Assembly: GCF_937927635.1 (NCBI RefSeq)
Contig: NZ_CALBRW010000019.1
Location: 1-42,955 of the forward strand
Origin: an uncultured Microbacterium sp.
GTDB lineage: Bacteria; Actinomycetota; Actinomycetes; Actinomycetales; Microbacteriaceae
Reading direction: 5' to 3'
DNA length: 42,955 bases
Below are positions 15,942-24,624 of the stretch, piece by piece (the first letter of the stretch is position 1; each line of letters begins with the position of its first letter). The notes under the pieces were generated by a model. The model worked only from the letters and a program-made list of their open reading frames with translations. It did not search any database and was not told the DNA's origin. The position numbers and the translations under genes were made by a program.

Positions 15942-16303
15942 TCCGCTGCTCGATCCTGCTGGTGGTGACGGGGGACTCCGCCCAGCGCGTGCTCGGCCTG
16001 GAAGATGGCGGAGGCGACCAGTTCGGAGGTGTGCTCGTTCTCGAGCCGGTAGAAGACGCGCTGACCGTCCTGCCTGGTGGCGACGATGCGCGCGAGCCGC
16101 AGCTTGGCGAGGTGCTGCGACACGGCTGCGGGCGACTTGTCCACGATGTCGGCGAGCAGGTTGACGGACAGCTCCCCGGCATCCCGCAGCGCGAGCACGA
16201 TGCGCACGCGCGTGGCATCCGCCAGCATCCGGAACACCTCGACGGCCAGCTCGACGAATGCGGTGTCCGAGACTTCGACCTTCACCTGCGTATCTGCATG
16301 CAT
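15938..16303 (-). CDS. ArsR/SmtB-family metal sensor, KmtR type
   Basis: A 121-aa winged-helix repressor (VEVFRMLADATRVRIVLAL; recognition helix SPAAVSQHLAKLRL; wing FYRLENEH). The N-terminus MHADT and the positions of His91, Glu104, His105, His113 and His114 (NEH ... AEH ... PRHH) closely mirror the nickel/cobalt ligands described for mycobacterial KmtR. It lacks the usual Asp and second His of zinc-sensing CzrA alpha-5 sites. It probably represses its own operon with the CDF gene until Ni(II) or Co(II) binds. An AT-rich stretch just upstream (TGTATTAGTA on the - strand at 16311-16320) is the likely promoter/operator. Confidence 0.88.
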   Translation of the reverse strand: MHADTQVKVEVSDTAFVELAVEVFRMLADATRVRIVLALRDAGELSVNLLADIVDKSPAAVSQHLAKLRLARIVATRQDGQRVFYRLENEHTSELVASAIFQAEHALGGVPRHHQQDRAAE

Positions 16304-16438
16304 ACGCCGATACTAATACAGGTGGGAGCACCGAACTCATGCCCACGACTAACGGCACGCGGACTCAGGCCATCCGTCATCCGACGTTCACCACACGTCA
16401 CTTGTCGGGCGTCTCCCGCAGTGGTTGCATCAGGACTC

Positions 16439-18319
16439 ATGACAGTCGAGAACGACCTCCCCTCCCACACCCACTCCGTCGAGCCGCGCTGGTGCTCGTG
16501 CCGCGTACCATCGGATGCCGACGAGCAGCGCGGCTCCGGGCTCAGCAGGCGCGGATTCCTCACCGGCGTCACCGCGGCGAGCGCACTCGCGGCGGCGGGC
16601 TGGGTGGCGCAGCCGCAGGCGGCATCGGCGGCCCAGGGCGGCGTGGGCAAGTCCGTGACCATCACGATCATGGGTACGTCCGACATCCACTCGCACGCGG
16701 TGAACTGGGACTACTACAAGGACGCCGCCTTCGACGACGGCAAGGGCAACGCCGTGGGCCTGGCGCGCGTCTCCAGCGTGGTGAAGCAGATCCGCGCCGA
16801 CCGCGGGCGCGAGAACACGCTGCTGTTCGACGCCGGCGACACCATCCAAGGCACTCCGCTGGGCTTCTACTACGCCACCGTCGAGCCCATCACGAAGACC
16901 GGCGCCGTCCACCCGATGGCCGCGCAGATGAACGCCCTCGAGTACGACGCCGTGGCGCTGGGCAACCACGAGTTCAACTACGGCCTGGAGTTCCTCGACA
17001 CCTGGATCTCGCAGATGGACGCCCCGGTGCTCGGCGCCAATGCCGTGCGAGCGGGCACGAGCGTCCCGGCGTACACGCCGTACACGATCAAGACCATGAA
17101 GGTGAAGGGCGCCAAGCCCATCCGCGTGGGCGTGCTGGGCATGACCAACCCCGGCGTCGTGATCTGGGACAAGGCCAACGTGAGCGGCAGGCTCGAGGTG
17201 CGCGACATCATCGCGACCGCGAAGTACTGGGTGCCCATCATCCGCGCCCAGGGCGTGGACGTCGTGGTCGTGAGCGTGCACTCCGTAGACAGCGGCACGT
17301 CGTCCTACGGCGACGAACTGCCCAACGAGAACGCCGCCGGGCTGCTGGCCGAGCAGGTGCCCGGCATCGACGCGATCCTGTTCGGCCACGCGCACAAGGA
17401 CATCCCGCAGCGATTCATCACCGGGCCCGACGGCCGCGAGGTCGTGCTCAGCGAGCCGATGTGCTGGGGCCAGCGACTGAGCGTGTTCGACCTCGAGCTG
17501 CAGCAGGTGAAGGGCCAGTGGCAGGTCGTGTCGAGGAAGTCCACCAACCTCAACACCAACACCGTCGAGGACGACCCCGCGATGGTCGCGCTGATCCAGA
17601 AGCAGCACGACGCCGTGGTGGCTTACGTGAACAAGCCGGTCGCGACCTCGACCGAGGAGCTGTCGGCGGCGGAGTCGTGCTGGAAGGACACCGCCATCCT
17701 CGACTACGTGAACAAGGTGCAGGTCGACACGGTGACCGCCGCCATCGCCGGCACGCCCGAGGCGTCGCTGCCGGTGCTGTCGATCGCCGCGCCGTTCAAC
17801 CGCGAGGCCACCTTCCCGGCCGGCGAGGTGACGATCCGCGACGTGGCGGGACTGTACATCTACGACAACACGCTGATGGCCTCGGTGCTCACCGGCGCGC
17901 AGATCAAGGACTACCTGGAGTACTCGGCGAAGTACTTCCAGCAGGTGCCGGCGTCGGCTCCGGTGGACCCGGCCTCCTGGACCAACGCCCAGAGCACTCC
18001 GGACTACAACTACGACCAGTTCTCCGGCGTGACCTACGACGTGGACATCGCGCAGCCGGTCGGGTCGCGCATCCTGAACCTGTCGTGGGACGGCGCACCG
18101 GTGGATCCGGACGCGAAGTTCGTCGTCGCGATCAACAACTACCGCCAGTCCGGCGGCGGCGGCTTCCCGCACGTCACCACGGCGCCCGTGGTCTACAACG
18201 CGCAGGTCGCGATCCGCGAGGCCATCGTCGCATACGCGACGGCCGCCGGGACCATCGATCCCGCCGACTTCCACGTGGAGAACTGGAAGCTCGTGCGCGA
18301 CGGGGTGTCGGTGTTCTGA
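16439..18319 (+). CDS. Tat-exported bifunctional metallophosphatase / 5'-nucleotidase
   Basis: A 626-aa enzyme. A twin-arginine signal SRRGFL at 36-41 and a following hydrophobic stretch ending AASA near 64 predict export by Tat. The 35 residues in front of it are unusually long. The calcineurin-like domain carries SDIHSH, FDAGDTIQG, LGNHEFNYG, VVSVHS and FGHAHKD, the dimetal ligand set. The C-terminal 5'-nucleotidase domain includes FNREATFPAGEVTIRDV and NNYRQSGGGGFP, which contacts the nucleobase. It probably hydrolyses nucleotides or 2',3'-cyclic nucleotides outside the membrane. A strong compound hairpin follows the stop. Confidence 0.93.
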   Translation: MTVENDLPSHTHSVEPRWCSCRVPSDADEQRGSGLSRRGFLTGVTAASALAAAGWVAQPQAASAAQGGVGKSVTITIMGTSDIHSHAVNWDYYKDAAFDDGKGNAVGLARVSSVVKQIRADRGRENTLLFDAGDTIQGTPLGFYYATVEPITKTGAVHPMAAQMNALEYDAVALGNHEFNYGLEFLDTWISQMDAPVLGANAVRAGTSVPAYTPYTIKTMKVKGAKPIRVGVLGMTNPGVVIWDKANVSGRLEVRDIIATAKYWVPIIRAQGVDVVVVSVHSVDSGTSSYGDELPNENAAGLLAEQVPGIDAILFGHAHKDIPQRFITGPDGREVVLSEPMCWGQRLSVFDLELQQVKGQWQVVSRKSTNLNTNTVEDDPAMVALIQKQHDAVVAYVNKPVATSTEELSAAESCWKDTAILDYVNKVQVDTVTAAIAGTPEASLPVLSIAAPFNREATFPAGEVTIRDVAGLYIYDNTLMASVLTGAQIKDYLEYSAKYFQQVPASAPVDPASWTNAQSTPDYNYDQFSGVTYDVDIAQPVGSRILNLSWDGAPVDPDAKFVVAINNYRQSGGGGFPHVTTAPVVYNAQVAIREAIVAYATAAGTIDPADFHVENWKLVRDGVSVF

Positions 18320-18334
18320 CGCCTTCGCGTTCAT

Positions 18335-18409
18335 AACTCCGGAGATCCGGTGGCGAAGCGCCTCCGCAGCACCCGAATCGGGTTCTGCGGAGGCGTTTCT
18401 CCGGAGTTG
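18335..18409. terminator. Bidirectional terminator with nested hairpins
   Basis: The outer arms AACTCCGGAGA (18335-18345) and TCTCCGGAGTT (18399-18409) are exact complements. Inside, CGCCTCCGCAG (18359-18369) pairs with CTGCGGAGGCG (18385-18395), and ACCCG/CGGGT closes a 3-base loop. TTT follows the inner stem. It separates two convergent genes ending at 18319 and 18430, so it can terminate both. Confidence 0.85.
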
Positions 18410-18429
18410 TGGACGGGATCGCCCCTCGA

Positions 18430-19464
18430 TCAGCCGGAGGCCGGCGGGGCATGGGTCGCCGACGGGTCCAGCCCGCGGCTCACCAGTTCCGCCCGTGCGC
18501 GCTCGAGTCCGCCGTGCTCCAACCCGGCGAGCGCGGATCTCCCCGACCAGACGACGCGACCACGTCGCCGCACCGTGACTTCGAGCGCGCCTGCCAAGTG
18601 CTCGAGCGCGCCCGCGGTATTGCGCTCCTGAGACGGCAGCGGCACGGGCAGGATGTGGGATGCCGCGCGCGGCGCGGTTCCGGTGACGTCGATGGTCCAC
18701 CCGAAGCCCCGGCCACGCAGCATCCAGCGCTCATCGTCGACGACCGCGTGCACCGGGCTGACGCCGGGGTTCCCGAGCCGGATGACGCGCCCGCCTGGCA
18801 GACGAACGACCAGCCCCGTCACCTCGGTGCGGAACGGCCCCGCGTGGATCAGCCCGCCTGCGAACGCCACGCACGCGTCGCGTTCGGCGAAGCCCTGCGC
18901 CTGCCCCCACCACCACGAATCAGGGAAGCCCTCCCGGCCCCAGTTCTTCTCGGCGTAGATCTGGGCGTCGCGCTGCTGCCAGGTCTCGTCGCCCAGCGTC
19001 GCCGTGCCGTTCACCCGCCCGCCGAGCAGCCACGGATGCCAGTACTGGTTCAGGGCCGGCACGGCCTGGAAGATGCTCGATCCCCCGAACGCGCGGTGCG
19101 GCCAGGGCAGCGAGTCGCTGATCGTCACGTCGAGGCGGGCGTCGGGTCCGAGATCGACGTGCAGCCTCCGGTCGTCGCCGTGGAAGGCATCGCCGGCGTG
19201 GGCGCCGACACGGGTCGGGTCGGCGGATGCCGTCGGATGCGCCGCCACGCACAGGAACCCGCCCGGGTGCGCGGCGAACCCGAGCGTCGCCCACGGGCCG
19301 CGCGGGCCGCGGTTGACGCCGTTGAGCGCGATGATCACCCGGCCGCTCCCGGGGTCGGTGATGCGCCAGAAGTAGCCCTCCATCGCGACTCCCGGATGCG
19401 CGGGCAGCGGGCTCCGGAACGGCAGATCCGCCCCCGTCGATCGGTACCACGTTCGCAGGCCCAT
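18430..19464 (-). CDS. Tocopherol cyclase family protein
   Basis: A 344-aa protein with the beta-barrel pattern of the tocopherol-cyclase/hydroxyneurosporene-synthase-like family. The signature is EKNWGREGFPDSWWWGQAQG near residues 187-206, together with VAMEGYFWRITD near 27-38. Plant VTE1 belongs here, but most bacterial members lack a known substrate, and no tocopherol pathway is expected in this organism. A lipid or carotenoid substrate is a guess. ATG 19464 gives the expected start. It is divergent from aidB, 156 bp away, with a short CGCACCG/CGGTGCG hairpin between. Confidence 0.82.
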   Translation of the reverse strand: MGLRTWYRSTGADLPFRSPLPAHPGVAMEGYFWRITDPGSGRVIIALNGVNRGPRGPWATLGFAAHPGGFLCVAAHPTASADPTRVGAHAGDAFHGDDRRLHVDLGPDARLDVTISDSLPWPHRAFGGSSIFQAVPALNQYWHPWLLGGRVNGTATLGDETWQQRDAQIYAEKNWGREGFPDSWWWGQAQGFAERDACVAFAGGLIHAGPFRTEVTGLVVRLPGGRVIRLGNPGVSPVHAVVDDERWMLRGRGFGWTIDVTGTAPRAASHILPVPLPSQERNTAGALEHLAGALEVTVRRRGRVVWSGRSALAGLEHGGLERARAELVSRGLDPSATHAPPASG

Positions 19465-19620
19465 GGGCGTTGTCTAGCACTTCCGGTCCCGCACGGGAAG
19501 GCGGTCGCACCGCACCGGCGTCGGTGCGGGTCCCTTGTCTCGGCGGGCGGTCGGTGATTGCATCGAGATCGACGGCCGATGAGACGCACTGCCGCGCTGT
19601 TGCGCCGTCGAGGAGGAATC

Positions 19621-21243
19621 GTGAGCACGCACACCGTCGCCAATCAGGCGCCGCCCCGGGTCGGACTGGACGAGTACGCGGTCAACCCGGCGCTGGTCGA
19701 GGGCGTGGCGCGCTACGACGCCGGCGGGGCGGACGAGCAGCTGAGCGGGATCGGCAGGCTGGTGGGCGGCGAGGAGTTCCAGGCGGATGCCCGCCGGGCC
19801 AACCGCCATGAGCCGGTGCTGCACACGCACGACAGGTGGGGCTTCCGCATCGACGAGGTCGAGTACGACCCGTCGTATCACCGCATCATCGGCGCGGCCG
19901 TCGCAGCCGGAGCGCACACCAGCGCCTTCGCTCGACCCCGTCCGGGCGCCGGTGTCGCCCGCGCCGCGGCGTTCATGCTGTTCGCGCAGGTGGAGCCGGG
20001 GCACGCCTGCCCCGTCTCCATGACGCACTCCGCCGTGCCGGTGATCGCCGCGGACGATGATCTCGCCGGGGAATGGATGCCGCGGATGCTGTCGACCGAC
20101 TACGACGGCGCACTCCGCGCGGGCAAGAGCAGTGCGCTGTTCGGCATGGCGATGACCGAGAAGCAGGGCGGCTCGGATGTGCGCGCCAACACCACGGCGG
20201 CAGTGCCGCTGGGCGATGGACGGTATGCGCTGACCGGCCACAAATGGTTCTGCTCGGCCCCGATGTCCGACGCGTTCCTCGTGCTCGCGCAGGCGCCCGG
20301 CGGGCTCTCGTGCTTCCTGCTGCCGAGGATGCTGGAGGACGGCACCCGCAACGGCATCCGGATCATGCGGCTGAAGGACAAGCTGGGCAACCGGTCGAAC
20401 GCATCCAGCGAGGTGGAGTACGAGGGCGCGACCGCGCGGCTGATCGGGGAGGAGGGCCGGGGCGTGCGGACGATCATCGAGATGGTCGCGAACACGCGAC
20501 TGGACTGCATCCTCGGCTCCGCCGCGGGCATGCGGCAGGCGACGGCCGAGGCGGCCTGGCACGTGCGGCACCGTGCCGCTTTCGGGCGGACGCTGATCGA
20601 TCAGCCTGCGATGACGGCCGTCGTGGCCGATCTGCAGCTGGAGACCGAGGCGGCGACGGTCGCCGCGCTGCGCCTGGCGCGGGCGTACGACGTGGACGCC
20701 GATGACCAGGAGACGGCGTTCCGACGGCTGGGAACCGCGGTGATGAAGTACTGGGTGTGCAAGCGCGGCCCTGCGCATGCCGCCGAGGCGCTGGAGTGCC
20801 TGGGCGGCAACGGCATCACCGAGGATTTCCCCCTCGCACTGCGCTACCGCGAGCAGCCCGTCATGGCCGTCTGGGAGGGCTCGGGCAACGTGATCGCCCT
20901 GGACGTGCTGCGCGCCCTGGCCCGCGAGCCCGAGTCGTTCGAGGCGTTCGACGCGGAGGTCGCTCTGGCCTCGGGGACGGATGCCCGGTTCGACGCGCAC
21001 CTCGAGCGGATGCGCGGGCTTGCCCGCGGCATCCTCTCCTCCCCCGCCCCGGAGACGCAGGCCAGGCGGCTGGTCGCCGACATGGCGCTGGCATTGCAGG
21101 CGTCCCTGCTGCTGCGCACCGCCCCGGCCGCGGTCGCGGACGGGTTCGTCGCCGCGCGACTCGGCGACGGCGCGACGTACGGGCACCTCTTCGGCGCGCT
21201 GCCGGCGGGGACGGATGCCGCCGGAATCGCGGCCCGGGCCTGA
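19621..21243 (+). CDS. aidB: AidB-type acyl-CoA dehydrogenase (DNA alkylation response)
   Basis: A 540-aa flavoprotein of the acyl-CoA dehydrogenase fold. The start THTVANQAPP matches the AidB N-terminus (THTVFNQ in E. coli), and MTEKQGGSDVRANTT, GHKWFCSAPMSDAFLVLAQ and the C-terminal LGGNGITEDFPL ... VWEGSGNVIALD are family blocks. In E. coli AidB is induced by the Ada response and binds DNA; its enzymatic role is unsettled. GTG 19621 was chosen because AGGAGG at 19611-19616 precedes it and it aligns with AidB; ATG 19579 would add 14 unsupported residues. The window also holds alkA-like and ogt genes, not adjacent. Confidence 0.92.
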   Translation: MSTHTVANQAPPRVGLDEYAVNPALVEGVARYDAGGADEQLSGIGRLVGGEEFQADARRANRHEPVLHTHDRWGFRIDEVEYDPSYHRIIGAAVAAGAHTSAFARPRPGAGVARAAAFMLFAQVEPGHACPVSMTHSAVPVIAADDDLAGEWMPRMLSTDYDGALRAGKSSALFGMAMTEKQGGSDVRANTTAAVPLGDGRYALTGHKWFCSAPMSDAFLVLAQAPGGLSCFLLPRMLEDGTRNGIRIMRLKDKLGNRSNASSEVEYEGATARLIGEEGRGVRTIIEMVANTRLDCILGSAAGMRQATAEAAWHVRHRAAFGRTLIDQPAMTAVVADLQLETEAATVAALRLARAYDVDADDQETAFRRLGTAVMKYWVCKRGPAHAAEALECLGGNGITEDFPLALRYREQPVMAVWEGSGNVIALDVLRALAREPESFEAFDAEVALASGTDARFDAHLERMRGLARGILSSPAPETQARRLVADMALALQASLLLRTAPAAVADGFVAARLGDGATYGHLFGALPAGTDAAGIAARA

Positions 21244-21313
21244 CCCTCCTCCGAAGTCCCGCAGTGCGAGGTCCATCCACCGTCCGCTCGATCCGCAGCC
21301 GCTCAGGCCGCGG

Positions 21314-22207
21314 TCAGGCCTCGTCGATCACGCGATCGAAGAACGAATCGCGTGGCACGTCGGGGTCGGGGCCGCCGCGCACGCCCGTGTCGAGCGCGTC
21401 GATGCGGGCGAGCTCCTCTGCCGAGAGGGAGAAGTCGAACACGTCGAAGTTCTGCGCGATGCGCTCCGGATTGGTGGACTTGGGGATGACGGATCGACCC
21501 TGCTGGATGCCCCAGCGCAGCATCACCTGGGCCGGTGATCTGCCGTGCTGCCCGGCGATCTCGACGATCTCGACGATCGTCGGATCCTGCATCACGCTGA
21601 CCCGCTCGTCGCCCCAGCCGGGGTAGAACGTGATGCCGCCGATGGGCGACCACGCCTGCGTGAGGATGCCGTGCTGCGCGTTCGCGGCCTGCACCGCAGG
21701 CTGTGTGAAGTACGGGTGCAGCTCGACCTGGTTCACTGCCGGCACCACCGAGGCGGAGGCGAGCAGCTTCTCGAGGTGGTGCGGCATGAAGTTGCTCACA
21801 CCGATCGCCCGCACCCGCCCGTCCGCGTACAGCTGCTCGAGGGCCCGGTACGCGTCGACGACGAGCTCGAACCGGTCGGGAACCGGCTGATGCAGGATCA
21901 GCAGATCGAGCGTGTCGACGCCGAGCTTTCCCGTGGCCTTCTCGAACGCGTGCAGGGTCTTCTCGTACCCGTAGTCGCTGGGCCAGACCTTGGTCTCGAG
22001 GAACACGTCGTCGCGGTCGACGCCCGAGGCGCGCAGCCCCTCACCGACCTGCCGCTCATTGCCGTACGCGGCGGCCGTGTCGATGTGCCGGTAGCCGAGA
22101 CGCAGCGCCGTCTCGACGGCCGCGGCGGTGTCCTCGGGCGAGCTCTGGAACACCCCCAGCCCGAGCGCGGGAAGCGTGACGCCGTTGTTGAGAGTGAGAT
22201 CGATCAT
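21314..22207 (-). CDS. Aldo/keto reductase (2,5-diketo-D-gluconate reductase type)
   Basis: A 297-aa NADPH-dependent TIM-barrel oxidoreductase. GYRHIDTAAAYGNERQVG contains the catalytic Asp and Tyr, LETKVWPSDYG the catalytic Lys, and LLILHQPVP the catalytic His. The C-terminal IPKSTNPERIAQNFDVFDF is the cofactor phosphate-binding loop. The natural carbonyl substrate is unknown. Its ATG overlaps the stop of the MFS gene (4 bp), so the two are translated together, presumably under the divergent XRE regulator. Confidence 0.92.
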   Translation of the reverse strand: MIDLTLNNGVTLPALGLGVFQSSPEDTAAAVETALRLGYRHIDTAAAYGNERQVGEGLRASGVDRDDVFLETKVWPSDYGYEKTLHAFEKATGKLGVDTLDLLILHQPVPDRFELVVDAYRALEQLYADGRVRAIGVSNFMPHHLEKLLASASVVPAVNQVELHPYFTQPAVQAANAQHGILTQAWSPIGGITFYPGWGDERVSVMQDPTIVEIVEIAGQHGRSPAQVMLRWGIQQGRSVIPKSTNPERIAQNFDVFDFSLSAEELARIDALDTGVRGGPDPDVPRDSFFDRVIDEA

Positions 22208-23304
22208 ACGAGGTTCTCCTTTTCGGTGAGTTCATTCTTGTCGCCCTGTGGACAGGCCGCACGTGCACCTGGCACGACGACCGCGACGGCGATGACGACG
22301 GCGCAGAGCAGGAAGAGACTGCCCGCGGTGAGCGCGGCGGACGCCTCGGAGGCCGCCCTGCCTGCGGCGGAGGGAGAGGCGGATGCCGCGGCAGAGACGG
22401 TGACGAGGATGCCGAGCCCGAGCGAGGACCCGACCTGATGGAAGGTGTTCACCGCGCCGGATGCCGCGCCGGCCTCTGCCGCTGTGACACCGGCGATGCC
22501 GAACGTGGTCAGCGGTGCGAACGCCAGTCCCTGGCCGGCGCCGATCAGCAGCATAGGCAGCGCGACAGCCGTCAGGTAGTCGCTGTGCACGGTGATGAGG
22601 CTGAGCCACAGCATCCCGCCGAAGGTGATGGCGATGCCCGCGACGAGGGGGATGCTGTCACCGAACCTCACGGTGATCCGCGGGATCGCGGCGGCGACCG
22701 CGAAGTTCACCAGCGTCATGGGCAGGAACGCCAGGCCCGCCTGCAGCGGAGTGAAGCCGAGGCTCTCCTGCAGGTACTGGCTGACGAAGAAGAAGAATCC
22801 GATCATGGCGCCCAGGTACAGCATCCGGGCGAGGAAGGCGCCCGTGCACATCCGGCTGGCGAACAGCATCAACGGCATGATCGGCTGGGATGCCCTGGCC
22901 TCGGCCAGGATGAACACCGCCAGCAGCACGACCGCGGCCCCGATCCCCTGGATCGCGCGAGCGGCGATCAGCCACCATCCGGCCGGGGACAGCGCGATCA
23001 GCAGCGACGCGACCGAGAAGACGGCCAGCCCGAACACGAACACGGGCTTGCGCCCGAGCAGGTCTCCGGCTCGGGCACCCAGCAGCAGCAGGCCGCCGAA
23101 CACGAGCGTGTACGCGTCCTGCACCCAGGCGAGCGCCGCGGCAGAGAGGCCGAGGTCCTGCTGCAGGCTGGGCAGGCCCGTGAAGATCACGGAGTTGTCC
23201 AGCAGGATCATGAAGTAGCTGACGAGGACGATCGTGAGGATCGCGCCCTTGTTGAGCTCCCGGGTGCTCGCCGCTGCGGCATCCGGTGTGAGAGTTCCAG
23301 GCAT
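22204..23304 (-). CDS. MFS transporter with internal in-frame deletion
   Basis: A 366-aa protein. The first 120 residues are a normal DHA2-type MFS start (MILLDNSVIFTGLPSL, motif A GDLLGRKPVFVFG, RAIQGIGAA). At residue 124 the sequence jumps directly to VFILAEARASQPIMPLMLF, which in full-length relatives lies well past the middle. Roughly 130-160 residues, holding several central TM helices including motif C, are missing while the frame stays open. The product is probably not a working exporter. GAGG upstream supports ATG 23304. The divergent XRE regulator begins 125 bp away. Confidence 0.8.
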   Translation of the reverse strand: MPGTLTPDAAAASTRELNKGAILTIVLVSYFMILLDNSVIFTGLPSLQQDLGLSAAALAWVQDAYTLVFGGLLLLGARAGDLLGRKPVFVFGLAVFSVASLLIALSPAGWWLIAARAIQGIGAAVVLLAVFILAEARASQPIMPLMLFASRMCTGAFLARMLYLGAMIGFFFFVSQYLQESLGFTPLQAGLAFLPMTLVNFAVAAAIPRITVRFGDSIPLVAGIAITFGGMLWLSLITVHSDYLTAVALPMLLIGAGQGLAFAPLTTFGIAGVTAAEAGAASGAVNTFHQVGSSLGLGILVTVSAAASASPSAAGRAASEASAALTAGSLFLLCAVVIAVAVVVPGARAACPQGDKNELTEKENLV

Positions 23305-23428
23305 TTCGCTCCTCGGATCATCGGTACGAATCAAGACAACCGCGCCGCAGCCCGGCGCGGGAGTGGCCGGTGTGACCGGTACTGGCAGAACCTCCCTCGC
23401 GGCATCCGCAGCGCGTACCGTCGAGTCC

Positions 23429-24313
23429 ATGGATCACCGCACCGAGGTCCGAGAGTTCCTCACCACCAGGCGCGCCCGCATCTCGCCCGATCGGGCGAGC
23501 CTCCCCGCCTATGGCGGCAACCGGCGTGTTCCGGGTCTGCGGCGCGAGGAGGTCGCACTGCTGGCCGGCGTCAGCGTGGACTACTACACCCGGCTCGAGC
23601 GCGGCGATCTGTCCGGGGCGTCGCACAGCGTGCTCGACGCGCTGGCCCGTGCGCTCCAGCTGGATGACGCGGAGACCGCGCACCTGTTCGATCTCGCGCA
23701 TACCGCCAACGCCTCCCCCACGGCGAAGAGAGCGCGTCAGAAAGCGGGGACGGTGCGTCCCAGCATCCAGCGACTGATCGATGCGATCACCGAAGCGCCG
23801 GCGCTCCTGCGCAACGAGTACTTCGACTACGTCTCCGCGAACGCTCTCGGCCGGGCGCTCTACGCGCCGCTGTTCGCCGACCCCGCCCCCCCCAACAGCG
23901 CCCGATTCGCCTTCCTGAACCCGGCCGCGCAGGACTTCTACGTCGAGTGGGACAAGAACACCCAGGAGCTCGTCGCCACCATGCGCGGCGTGGCCGGCCG
24001 CAACCCGTACGATCGCCGACTCACCGACCTGGTCGGTGAGCTCTCGACCAGGTCGGAGCGGTTCCGGATGCTGTGGGCCGCGCACAACGTGCGGTACCAC
24101 CGCTCCGGGATGAAGAAGCTGCACCATCCCGTCGTCGGCGACCTGGAGCTCACGTACGAGGCGTTCGAGCTGCCCGCCGACCCGGGGATGACGCTGTCCA
24201 CCTACACCGCAGAGCCGGGATCGCCGTCCGCCGATGCGCTCACGCTGCTGGCCAGCTGGGCGGTCACTGGGCCTGTTGAGAGCGAATGCGCTGTCCGATC
24301 TCACAAAAGTTGA
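23429..24313 (+). CDS. XRE-family regulator with MmyB-like ligand domain
   Basis: A 294-aa regulator. Residues about 8-75 form the helix-turn-helix (TRRARISPDRASLP, RRVPGLRREEVALLAGVSVDYYTRLERG), and residues 100-270 the MmyB-like ligand-binding domain common in Actinobacteria. It is divergent from the MFS/aldo-keto reductase pair, which it probably controls. The last residues (GPVESECAVRSHKS) do not look like the family's usual C-terminus. They fall at the edge of the lower-GC island and overlap the first of two 25-bp repeats, so the natural 3' end may have been replaced by insertion. Confidence 0.88.
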   Translation: MDHRTEVREFLTTRRARISPDRASLPAYGGNRRVPGLRREEVALLAGVSVDYYTRLERGDLSGASHSVLDALARALQLDDAETAHLFDLAHTANASPTAKRARQKAGTVRPSIQRLIDAITEAPALLRNEYFDYVSANALGRALYAPLFADPAPPNSARFAFLNPAAQDFYVEWDKNTQELVATMRGVAGRNPYDRRLTDLVGELSTRSERFRMLWAAHNVRYHRSGMKKLHHPVVGDLELTYEAFELPADPGMTLSTYTAEPGSPSADALTLLASWAVTGPVESECAVRSHKS

Positions 24314-24403
24314 CAGTGGGTGAGACACGGAAACCGCGTGATTCCGGCAAAGTCGGCAGGATCGTGGCAAGGCCGTTGTCCCACGAAAGTTGTCAGTAAA
24401 TGA
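24299..24403. repeat. Two 25-bp direct repeats at the island border, transposon-end-like
   Basis: TCTCACAAAAGTTGACAGTG... at 24299-24323 and TCCCACGAAAGTTGTCAGTA... at 24379-24403 match at 19 of 25 positions, 80 bp apart in the same orientation. Pairs of such roughly 20-bp sites are typical of transposase-binding ends of DDE elements (Tn7/Tn402/IS481-like), but no transposase is present. They coincide with the change in base composition. Confidence 0.5.
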
Positions 24404-24624
24404 CCTCTACGGGCGCGATGGCCATCGTTGCCTCCACTCCGGCCGCAACGGAGCTGCAGCGGAGCAGCAGCCAGCTGTCGCGGATCTTCACAGAATGTGA
24501 TGGCAGCAGTTGGCCGGGTCGCTCTAATGTAGGAGTTCGGCGGCTCCTATGAACTTATTCATTTGAATCTTTCGCCGCAACGAGCCTCAGCGGTCGACGT
24601 TGGGCCGACCGACGGAGGTCCAGC
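24314..24624. other. Intergenic region upstream of qatA
   Basis: 311 bp without a convincing gene. The first 90 bp hold the rest of the repeat pair described at 24299-24403. The remainder is lower in GC than the flanking chromosome and includes an AT-rich stretch at about 24550-24575 that may contain the qat promoter. CGGAGG a few bases before 24625 is the qatA ribosome site. Confidence 0.5.

Noticed and set aside
15938..16303. CzrA/SmtB zinc sensor
   Set aside because: The alpha-5 ligand Asp and one His are replaced (Asn89, Gln102), while KmtR ligands are all present.
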